NCBI RefSeq assembly: GCF_024713975.1
Contig: NC_091098.1
Location: 11,566,816 to 11,630,815 of the forward strand
Direction: 5' to 3'
Length of the DNA stretch: 64,000 nucleotides
DNA from: Paralichthys olivaceus
Lineage: Eukaryota > Chordata > Actinopteri > Pleuronectiformes > Paralichthyidae
Positions 35,119 to 64,000 of this stretch are shown one piece after another. A program made the translations under genes and the position numbers. Within the stretch, counting starts at the first letter, position 1; every line of letters begins with the position of its first letter. Under the pieces are notes generated by a model, which saw nothing but the letters and a program-made list of their open reading frames with translations, made no database searches and was not told the origin of the DNA.

Positions 35119-38100
35119 TTAACTAGCAAAAGCTTTCCCTGTGTCTTCCTTGCCTTTGTATGTCCTCTTCCCGTGTGTGAAGGGTAGGTATCTGTACTTG
35201 ACCATATGCTGGAAGAAGTGGAGAAAGAAAACAAGGAGAATTAGTGACAGGTATCTGGGTTTGCACAAACATTTTTACAATCATATACCATGTGATGGAT
35301 AGAAGGAGTTGATGCTTTAAACAAGGTATTCAGGTCTTCAAACTAACTGAATACTAAAGGTGAACACAATAAGAAAAATACCTGTACAATATAAAGGATT
35401 CAAATAATATATCCCTTCAAAAACATGAATGTGACTTGTGGTGCATCTAAGGATGTTCATCATTAACTATTTAAACATGAACCGACTATAAGAATGTTGC
35501 CCGACTCATAGTATCGGTCAATGCATTCCTTGGACATCGATACAGTCTGAGCAGGTATCCCTCACCTTTTTCTGACATTTTGAACAACCAAATTCAGAGC
35601 TAACATCTATGGGGAATGACAAATAGATCTGACGCCTTTCTCAGTGGGTTATTGGTCTAAGCCGAAAAACAATACTTAGATGAACTGCAGTGCTTGCATT
35701 ACACTGCTGTGACTCCATTACATCCACAATGTCATTGTAAACAGTGCGTATGTGTACTGTATGTTTCAGGGAGTGAGTGTACACGTTTTACCTTGATCTG
35801 CCTCTTCATGGTGATGCAGAAGAGCATGATGAAGTACATTACAAGTATAGGCCAGAACACTGGAACGTTGAAGGCCTCAAAAAATGTGCAGATCATGGCG
35901 ATGACGATGCCTTTTGTCGCAGAATGCCTAGAAGAAAAGAAAAAAACAAATGACCAGTTAAAACAGTGTTCCTCTTATCCTTTGTGACACAGAGAAAGCA
36001 CAAGTCGCCTTCATCCTTAACTCAGTTATTCTCTGAACATGTTCAGAACATGAAATAACAAAAACACAAATGCCACTACTTTTGTCAGTAAGGCCAAAAG
36101 CTTGGTGACTAAAATGTATATATACCTATGTTTTATGATATTTTATTAAACTAAATAAATGCCTTAAACTATGATAGTAATCTCAAAATTGTAAAATAAC
36201 CTGGTATTTTCTATTTTTATGTCCAATCTTTTTGACAGCGCAGCGATTAGCCACATTGAAAGAGGAACCCAAGATTGTCTTTTAATACACTAAACAAATG
36301 GCTATTGCAGAGTGACTGATGCAAAGCCACTCCACTCTCTTCCTGTATTTGTACACAGGATGATGCAGAATATGCATAAAGACAGGACAAACCAGGTTAA
36401 ATACAAAGTTTAAATGGTACAACACAAATAAGTATGGCTTTGCTGATCGATTAATAGCTTGTTCTTTGAACATATAACTTTTAGAATGGATTAAAACTGC
36501 TCGAAGATGTTAACTGGTGCTGTAGCAGTCTTTCAAACACTTCAATTCATAATCAATGTTTTAAAGACAGAAGTTTATCTATGGAGAATATGAATGATAT
36601 AGACCTTATCACATGGTGTCACAAGCAAATACACATAATCTACCCCCATATCTGCTACGTGCTTTTACAAATGAGCTCTGCATGACCTAACCGTGGACCA
36701 CACAAGTCATTTGAAAGAATATAATTTGCAATATCTGTGGATGGAAAGCGATAGGTGCCCAGACCACGAGTTGGACTCTCACCAGAATTTAAATTCAGGC
36801 AACCTCCTGATGAAGGGGCGAAACTCCTCGTTCTGCTTGGTAGGAAGGGATGGGCCCTCATCTGCAGGAAATATGTTACCCAATGATGTGGTGGTTAATA
36901 AAAATCATGCAATCACGACTGAGCATTTAGACAATTTTAAGAAACCTTTTGAGATAAAAAGTATAATTTTGCTTGAGAATTTTGTAGAAAATATATTTAC
37001 TGTGGAACTGAAATTAGTAATTGACATGTTTACATCAGCGTGTCTGGTGCTATGACATTCCATTTCCTGTATTCTGTCCTTTGGACAAATGTATACACTA
37101 TGAACGCATTTGCAGTAAGTAAACAGAGGTGATGCACACCTGTATAAAGTATGAGAACTTTGATGTTTTATGGACTGATATGTGAGGTAAGTTCAACATG
37201 ACAAAATCCTGAATAAACGGACAGATAATATACAAAGAAGTGCCATGATCACATACAAAAAAATATCTGATTCATTTTAGTCAACTTGCCTTCGTCAAGC
37301 ATTGAGGGATCCACTTTTGGCGATAGAAAAGCAATGAAGAGGTTGAGATGGTAGATTCCCAAAGCATATGTTACTATATACCATCCCTGAAAAGCAGCAG
37401 AGGAACATCACCACATTAAAATAATTTCTGGGAAGCAAGTAAACATGGATGTGAAGCTGTGTTAATGGTAGTTAAACACACACAAGCAGGAACATTTTAT
37501 GGAAACAACACAGAGAAATTTTAAACACATCACACATTAGACAATTGAGTCCCATAACAACTGTTAACCCAACATCAGCAAGGAGCATCAGCCCCACAGA
37601 AAGAGTCAACAGTTACTGTTCACTTGGAGCATCCCCTAAGGAGGTGACACGGTTAAGATCAGTTTCAATGTTAATAAAATCCTTTAAGGAGCATACTAAA
37701 TTCTTGCACACATATACTAACCTCGCTAAAACAATGGCTGGAACTGCCTTCTTCTCTTTGGTAAAGGTGTGATGTCAGTGATGATGATGCTACTTGCAGA
37801 AGGTTTTTAGCCCCAAAAAAACTACTCAAACAAATCCTCACCTTTGTTAGTGGCATGCATGACATGCAGAAACAGAAATTCCTCCCTTGTGTCAAACTCA
37901 ACAGAGACCTCATCGAAAAAAATGTCTGGTTGCAATAACTGTCCTTCAGAGTTTTTTCAGTATGTTTTGCTGTATCAGTAATCTGCACTGCAACAGTTCT
38001 TTGTGACTAACTGTGAATTTGAAACTATTTTACTTTGTTTGGTTCTAGCAGCTCCACATTAGCAACAAGGCTCCTTCATATATTTTCCTTCTAGAAAAGG

Positions 38101-39282
38101 TTTATTTTCTTTTAGCTCACTCACCACATAAATTGCATGCATCATATTGTCTCTTTCCAAAAGTGTTGTTAGATGACGTGAAAAATCCAGCCACTGAGTG
38201 TTGCTTTGTCCACAACATGACTTTCTATAACATAGGCTGTGCCCCAACAGGCATATAGCCTGAAGGTACTACACTGGACATGTGAATCTACTATTTTATA
38301 TAACTTTCTTTTATTGTAAAACTTAAATTGCTATCAAGAGAATGTCTGTGCATTTTGAATTGCGTTTTTAAATTCATGAATGGTTTCGCAAAAGGTATTC
38401 GGCCTGGAGGTGGGAGGTTCCTCACCCGTGCCCTAGGCTAATCGTTCACATTTCATGAAAATCAACAAATGTCAAACACAATGACTTAAATATAATTCAA
38501 CCCAGAACAACAACACAAACTACATGTTACATAATTAGTAAATGAGAATAAACACCTGTCACTGTGACCAAAAGGTGACAGTTTTATCTTCACAAAGATC
38601 AGAAATCAGTTACCGTGATGCTTCCATTACAACTACTTACAATTCCCATGGCTTACATTTACTGACTTCACCTGAGCAAATAACAATATAGTATATCTGA
38701 AAAAACAGAAAGGAAAGATTACCTGTAGTATATACACTCTGATCATGTAGACAGCAGTAAGTAGTAGAGTGGATGCCCATCGCACTGCATAGAATGGAGT
38801 TGACTTGTCTAGCCATGACTGATAGACCTGTTCCACGATATACACAAAGGAAACAAAGAGTAGCCATCAGAGAAAAACATCTACGAACAAGTAAGATATA
38901 ACCTTAGATAAAACACGTTTGTCTGGTTCACTTTGCAGAAATATTAACAAAAGACATAACATCTGCTCTATGACATTCGTATTTCTACAGACTGTAAAGA
39001 CAAATATTCCCTAACCCTGGGACCTTTGTATCTCTCTGCCCAACTGTTAAATACACTTACGATAGTTTAAGCATAACACCCCTTTGACTACAAAGCTTGA
39101 GGAAAAAACTAGAGTGGTTATTTCAATATTTAGCACCAAATCTGAATATTTAATCTTGTTATATCAAGTTAATAAGACTCACACATCACACAGTCACTCA
39201 CCTGTCCAACCCGTGTGAAGAAGGCAGCGACTACAGATGGTTTCCCATGGATCGACTCCCCAACACTGTCCCCTTCTGACAT
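35119..39282 (-). CDS. rer1: Rer1, ER retrieval receptor
   Basis: Rer1 is a four-span Golgi membrane protein that returns ER proteins and unassembled subunits via COPI. Six coding exons: 39202-39282, 38723-38827, 37290-37386, 36783-36861, 35792-35927, 35119-35208, giving 195 residues (human 196). Landmarks: [108 protein letters not shown] and C-terminal GKAFAS. Phases agree throughout. The intron after the exon at 37290-37386 has a GC donor (AAG|GCAAGT), needed because the nearby GT would create a stop. The ATG exon begins one base before the start codon after a TTTGTAG acceptor, so the 5'UTR is mostly in an upstream exon. It is intact and clearly orthologous. Confidence 0.97.
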
Positions 39283-40199
39283 TCTACAAACAAACAGAGC
39301 ATTTTGATTAGTTGTAGAAGAATATAACTTACCTGGCTAGTTTGACTGAAACTGATCATTTGTCGCTGCAGGGCAGCATCATTATCTAGGATGCACAACT
39401 CTAGTATGTCCCACCCTTCGGTATACAGAGGCTGGAATTTCAAGTTTGTAAATCAGCAAGTTGGAATTGTCTACATCCAACATAGTTTTTTGTTAGGGGA
39501 CAAGACAAACATTAGTTTTTTGTTAGGAGAAAAGACACATTATTATTTGTTAGGAGACAAGACACACATTCCAACATTCTCTGGCTTTATCTATAATCAC
39601 AATCCACGTGAGCAACATGATTTGATGCTTGAAGCGGTCACAGAGAGATGAAACAGCAGACAATGACATGGATGCAAGCAGACAGACACACAAATCATCC
39701 ATCCATTAAGACTCGTGAAAAAGGGAACGCGCGTCTGAACTGTGTGACCAGCTAGTGGCAGTCTCTGTGTGACATCACCTGATGAACTAAATCTACAGGA
39801 GCTGCTCTCTTGTATCTGGAGATCAGAACGATAACCAGCTAAAGGAAACGAGAACACGATCTAATAGTGGCTCTGTGGACACGCTAACTGGCAATGGTCA
39901 CACATCTCGGCTACTTTCACACAGGGACGAGAGCTCCATTGATTTAGAAACGAGTTGATCGTGAATCTTCTATGTGACGTTGTCATGAGTTGACCACCAA
40001 TTACAACGTGTGGTGTCATGTTACACACATTCAAACGTTATTCGTAAAGATATATTTCGACATGTAGCGTTAGCTGAAAAACGGCAAGATCGTGTTTAAC
40101 TGTTCGTTGTTGGGGCTAGCTAACGTTAGCAGCACAACTAGCTAACAATCTGAACAATCCGGAAGGCAGCTAACTGGTGATATTTTAGGAAACACACAC

Positions 40200-40980
40200 G
40201 CCGAGAAAATGGCGACATCGCTATAATCGACACAAATAAAGCAATAATTGTTATTACCGGTTTGTCGGTTGTATTTGTTAAAATGACCGACGTTAGCCGA
40301 CAAATTGGCCCTAGAAATAGCTAACAAGCTATCTCACTGTACATTGCCCTGTCGCCCAAATAACCCATTAGTATGGGTGATGTAGTTTTAGCCGAAGCTT
40401 CAGTTAACCCCATACCGTCCTTAAATGAATCCACGAGACTACACTTCCCACAGCTCACCCGTGCAGTACATAAAACCCGAGCAAAAATAAAATGTAGTTC
40501 GTGACTCGCGTTCACTCCATTGCAATTTAACTGTCTTTGGAAAACATTGAACTACAAGTCCCAGCATCGCGTTTGATAATCTGACAACTCACTTCCGGAG
40601 GTTCGGTACTACGCTGCCGACAGCTCCTCGGCTAGCCGTCCAGCTCAGGCAGAAATCTAACTCAACTCCAGAAACCGCGTCACTGTTTAACGATACCGAA
40701 TCTGTTCTGCGTGTGTCCTGGTTTCAATGTCTCTCTGTGTCTTTGGGGTGTGTGTGAAAATCAAGTGAGGATAATCAATGGCGCTCCTCTCTTACCTGAT
40801 GCGGCCGCTGATGTCACTACCCGGCTCTACCTAGCTAGCTAAACTAGCCACCTCTCGAGCAAACTGGTGTGAACACGTCAGTACTTCCGCTAGGACTCGA
40901 ACATACGCCAGGCTGAAGAGTCGATCCCCGAGAACGACGAGCTGCTGACACTGATCACGCCACAGAGCGAATATAAAAAA
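40200..40980 (-). promoter_or_regulatory. rer1: rer1 promoter and 5' non-coding exon region
   Basis: CpG-richer sequence just upstream of rer1. It holds a ZNF143-like site ACTACAAGTCCCAGCATCGC (40551-40570), ETS-type ACTTCCGG at 40591 and ACTTCCGC at 40883, and a YY1-like AAAATGGCGAC near 40206. Two gene-strand donors could end a non-coding first exon: CAG|GTAAGAG (exon edge 40796) and CGG|GTGAGC (exon edge 40459). Which is used is not decided. The site set is typical of housekeeping promoters. Confidence 0.55.
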
Positions 40981-41054
40981 GGGTTAGGGTCTCACCATAG
41001 ACTGTTTAAAAAGGGTTAGGGTGGTTTTTATGTATCAAACTCTTTTTAACCGTT

Positions 41055-41215
41055 TTGATTTAAAACCGTGATATGTTATGACTAGTTTGTTTTATTTTGT
41101 TGAGGATTTTATGATGGGTTTGTTTTATTTTGCTGCCAATGTAAAGCACTTCGCAACGTGGATTTTGAAAATTGCTCCATGAATAAAGTTTGTCATTATT
41201 ATTATTTTTACCTGA
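41055..41215. repeat. Retroelement 3' tail (TGTAAAGCACTTCG...AATAAAG family)
   Basis: AATGTAAAGCACTTCGCAAC followed by TTTTGAAAATTGCTCCATGAATAAAG and an ATT-rich tail resembles the 3' end of a common fish LINE/SINE family, in which the last part reads AAGTGCTATATAAATAAAG. It is a short, probably truncated insertion between rer1 and tp73. Confidence 0.5.
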
Positions 41216-41499
41216 TATCTTTATGTTTTGTGCATTTATTAATAGTTTTGTGCCACTCTTTTACTTAATAACTAATTTGGCTCTGTGTGCCATGCATACA
41301 CATTCCAATGTACCTGTATTGTCTTACCTGTGCAAATGGAAATAAACATCAAGCAATCTTATCCATCTTATCTATCATAATTCCAATGCATGTCTTATAA
41401 AATGCTGCAGGCATTAACCCCATGTGTGATGATTAACATAAATATCAATAGGAATAAAACTCAGACCAGTGATTAGTCTTGAAACTTTTTTGACTTCAA

Positions 41500-43151
41500 T
41501 AAAGAGAGACATTAAAAGACGGCAAATATTTTAATATCCACGATTTTAAGAAAAGAAAAACACTGAACTTTACAACCTCAGAAACTAACAGACATTGATG
41601 AACAGCAATAGTTACAAACATTTCAATAATAATCTTTATATATATATAAAAAAACGTAGCAGAAATATCAAAACAAAGCACTATTTCTATTTACATTATG
41701 ATAATGCATAATACTGATCATAAGCACAAATAATCCTAAACCATTTTACCTTTAAAGCATTAAAGTGCTCTGTCTTTGACCAGTTGATGTTAGCCAGTGG
41801 AAGTGTGTATGTATGAGGCCCATGGAAAAATAACTGCATATCAGGTAGAGATTATTGTCATGGTACAAAGTCAGGTACTTACTACAAACAAATTTGACAC
41901 CATACTAAAATTGCACCATGATCAATCATGTTAATGGAAATCTAGGATTCAAACTGGAATGTTGTTTATTATTAAATATCCACAATCAAGTGCTATGAAG
42001 AAACACACTGAGTACACAGCTAGTATGAGGACCCTGCCCTGCAAGGTTTTATTCAAAATACACCAAAATGTAGAAACATGCTGCTGTCTTGTCTAGTGTC
42101 TTAAACAGGGATGCTATTCTCAATGTCTTTTTTACAACTCTGATTAAATCCCTGCTATTAAGATATAATACTGTTTTTGATATTTTGACCTCTCAGCTGT
42201 TTTGTAGTGTGTTTCCATACTAGTATAAATACAACACTTCCCACAGTAAAAAAGTAATGGATTCAATGTTCTACTTTTGATTTTACTTGTTGACTTGGAT
42301 GGGAGTTTCCTTGAATACACTCTATTCATACCAAATCCCATTTAATAAATGTTAAACTTGAAATGACGAGGGCATACTGAACTAGAAGTCATCCAGTTAT
42401 CTTTTCCATTAGAAATAATATACACTACTAGGTGTTCCCATAACTGATTTACCAATCACCTCTGTTCATTTGGTTCAAACAGGAAACAATTTTGATTCTA
42501 AATACCCATTTTCAACCACATCTAGTCTAAAACATTTACAAGTTACAGTATATACATTTGCACAAGTCAAGTGAAACTGAAAGAGCAATAAATAAGGCAG
42601 CTGAGAACTAGTTTTATTTTTAAAGAAAAAGGAACAAATTGAAACTAGAACACGAATGTGAATTTACGAAATGTCTATTATGCGATTCTGTATCAATGCT
42701 ACAGTTGATGTTCACCGTGTCAGTGGATGCTACTATTTTTTAAAATCTATTATTGCACTGTGAGACCAAACAACATCCCGCCTCCCAGAATATTTGATAT
42801 TCCTCCCTTGTAACCTCTGATCATCAAAGTCACAAAACGTACAGTTCAAAAAATGTGTGCTTTCATTGGCATTGCCTTGACAGTTGTATTGTCGCAATGG
42901 TGAATGCCGAGAGAACTTGAGACGTCTTTTGTGGTATCTCATGTTCAAAGTCCTGGGTGGAGCAAGTGTTCATGCACAAAATAAGGACAGCACAGGAAAG
43001 TGCATTAATACACTGAAAAAAATTCTCTGCAAAATCACTGACAGCAACACCTAACTGCACATTTAAAGACCCAATCCACATTTCTTTACTCTGTTATTAG
43101 GCTGATTGTGACAATAACGCTGTCAAAACAGTCCCAAGATTCTTTTCAGCC
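41500..43151 (-). other. tp73: tp73 3'UTR (probable)
   Basis: No coding exon past the tp73 stop. AATAAA on the gene strand occurs at 42048-42053 and 41965-41970, about 1.1-1.2 kb after the stop codon, so a long 3'UTR is likely. The true end cannot be fixed without transcripts. Confidence 0.45.
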
Positions 43152-61947
<18,796 letters not shown>

Positions 61948-62092
61948 CTTAAAGGATGGGTAGTCTGGTGAGGGACAGATCACTCTGCAGAGCACACACA
62001 CACACAAGTTTTTTTATTTAGCTGGTGAGACAAATAATTTCCATAAAACGAACTCATCAGTGTTTTCATCAGTGCTCAAAAGGAAGAAGCAT

Positions 62093-62094
<2 letters not shown>

Positions 62095-62140
<46 letters not shown>
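62095..62140. repeat. (CA)n microsatellite
   Basis: About 46 bp of CA dinucleotides in the presumed first intron of tp73. Confidence 0.95.
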
Positions 62141-62141
<1 letters not shown>

Positions 62142-63265
62142 CCAGGTGTGATCACACCAATGTAGTCCCAATAAGGTGGTACACGGTGTCAGGGGGCCTG
62201 GGCGTGCCCGGACCTGCCTACCTCGTCACCGTCTCAATCCGAGGGGAAGCTCCCTCCCTCCCCTCCGCAAAGTCTCGACATCACCCCCTCCTCCGCCTCT
62301 TGTCTCAAAATAACACAGCACCTTCAGCGCAACTCAAGCAAAAGCAGCCGCCTTACAGATTTATTGCAACTCCATCTACTGCCAGAAAACTTTGACCATG
62401 GTCGTGCACAGTTTAGAAACACGCGTCTAAGAAGGACATCCGGGCCTTGCACAACTGTCAGTGAAATAGAGAATGAAAGGCCGCAGGCCTACCGCGTTAA
62501 AATGATAAGATCACGTCCTCGATATGTCTCCAGTTTGATGTGCTGATCAAGAGGTAACACAAACCCCTGTCGGATACTCTGGGCTGAACTTGTGGGTAAC
62601 ACAGTTTGTTCTATTCACAGTTGCGCACCGCAGCAGCGTCGCATCTCCTTAGTAACCTCAGTGAAGGAGTGAGACAGTTTGTGCCTATTTTTAAAGACGC
62701 ATCATCCCTAATTCAAACCACTTCCTTTATATGGTTTTCTGCGAATTATCTGCGTTGTTACTCTTGTGAACCCGCGAGTTTAAATGATCCCTACTGTAAT
62801 CTTATCTCTTACCGTTTCACTTTGGTCTGCATCGATTGAAGATGTGCAGCTTTGTAAACATCTGAAGTGGTGTCGTGACTGTTGAACAAAGGCTGTTAGG
62901 TTCATCTCAGTAAGTTTTCAGCCATGATCCATTAGACGTGACGATCAAATAAATAGTTGTGACACACATGGATACAGGGGCCTGCAGTACACCGTTCAAG
63001 CCACGTGGTTCCCGCTGCTCCCCTGCTGCCTGCCGCTGCACAAATCAGCACCTGATTCCCAACTCGTCCCGTGGCGCCGCATCGCCAGACCCCAGAGCAG
63101 CTCCAGTGTCAACGCAGGGGATCTGACCTCAGCAGCTTAACTGAGATTTTCACCTGCACCACAGGACTGTCCTCTCAAACCCAGACCATACATAACAACA
63201 AGACTTCGTATCTATATCTACAATACATCTATATATACAGGATGGAAAGAAAATCATCATATCAG

Positions 63266-63352
63266 AGATAGACAGACAGACAGACAGATAGAATGAAATA
63301 TAGAACGAAAGATAGATAGATGGATAGGTAGATAGAAAGACAGACAGACAGA
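63266..63352. repeat. (GACA/GATA)n microsatellite
   Basis: Alternating GACA and GATA tetranucleotide blocks, interrupted by ATGAAATATAGAACGAAA in the middle. Confidence 0.9.
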
Positions 63353-64000
63353 ATATATTTCACAGTCTATTTCAGTTTCAACCATAACTTGCATGGCGTC
63401 ACAGTCAATGATAAAAACATATATTGAAACACTATAATTTAAATTCAAATTGAAGTATTTATTTTCTCAACACCTCCTCTTTAGGTTCCTCTGATCACTT
63501 GTCTCTACTTTGTGTCTCCACTCCCAGGTTACGGCACCCATGACAACACACACACATACACACACACTCAAACGCACATTGCCTCCCGAGGGCCAGTTTA
63601 TGAAAGAGAATATAGAGTCCCGAGCGAGTTTAAATTAATTTAAATATTGTTTTAGATTCGATCTTCCTCAGCCCCAAGTGATATATTCAATAAGAGGTCT
63701 GTCGTTATTGTTATCATTGGATGTGGCTCGTTCACCCTACACACAGCATCGAAATGTATTTAAATAAAACAAATAACGGAAAAGAGAAACAATTATAAGA
63801 TAATAGGAATTACTCAGCGTTTTATGAATGTAAATTAATATATGTTATGCTATTGATAACTGTCTACATGTTAACATAAAAAATAACAAGCTCGAATAAA
63901 ATGGAAATAAGACATTTCCTATAAAACGTTTATGTAGGGGACATTTAAGGGACGGTTTCGAAGGCCTAGATTATTATTTAGACATTTAATTTAATTTATA

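Larger units (their letters stand above)
61985..64000 (-). other. tp73: tp73 5' region with candidate non-coding exon 1
   Basis: The ATG exon of tp73 has an acceptor CTCTGCAG ending at 61985, so a 5' non-coding exon must lie upstream, as in human TP73. The best donor seen is AAACG|GTAAGAG, with the exon edge at 62813, and a GC-richer stretch at 63000-63100 could be its promoter. This is tentative. The rest is AT-rich with two microsatellites and no coding exon. Confidence 0.35.

Noticed and set aside
40976-41022. Two AAAAAGGGTTAGGGT units resembling telomere repeat
   Set aside because: Only two spaced copies beside a CATAGACTGT motif typical of a dispersed fish repeat; not an interstitial telomere array.

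Overview
The window looks like a percomorph-type teleost nuclear genome. It has intron-split genes with vertebrate splice signals, long (CA)n/(GT)n microsatellites, fish-type MITE families, and a block of genes whose human counterparts lie on chromosome 1p36 (GPR153, HES3, RER1, TP73, T1R taste receptors). I read it by translating exons and checking splice sites and phases by eye. No database search was run.

Layout. 1-3.7 kb: the last coding exon and probable 3'UTR of gpr153 (+ strand), with a long-inverted-repeat MITE in the preceding intron. 6.2-7.4 kb: a complete four-exon hes3/her3-type bHLH-Orange-WRPW repressor gene (- strand) with a TATA box. 7.4-14.3 kb: gene-free, possibly holding conserved non-coding elements. 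14.3-32.6 kb: three tandem, intact six-exon T1R taste receptor genes (tas1r2-like, - strand), here called A, B and C from low to high coordinate. 35.1-39.3 kb: complete rer1 (- strand), with a promoter-like region at 40.2-41.0 kb. 43.2-61.9 kb: tp73 (- strand), with all 13 coding exons of the TA-alpha form, a separate five-codon delta-N first exon in intron 3, and a p53-family response element upstream of it. The last 2 kb is tp73 upstream sequence with a candidate non-coding first exon.

Main points of interest. (1) The three T1R genes have almost identical last exons (the 7TM domain) but divergent ligand-binding exons, a pattern of gene conversion confined to one exon. (2) Degenerate copies of rer1 exon 5 with its flanking intron sit upstream of T1R genes A and B, so the tandem duplication unit apparently carried part of the neighbouring rer1 gene. 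(3) An octamer-like ATGCAAA motif lies 110-150 bp upstream of every T1R start codon and could be a POU-factor site. (4) The delta-N p73 exon and an adjacent two-half-site p53/p73 element can be read directly. (5) A solo LTR with a perfect 5-bp target duplication sits in a T1R intron. The genes do not form an operon or shared pathway; they share a conserved vertebrate neighbourhood.
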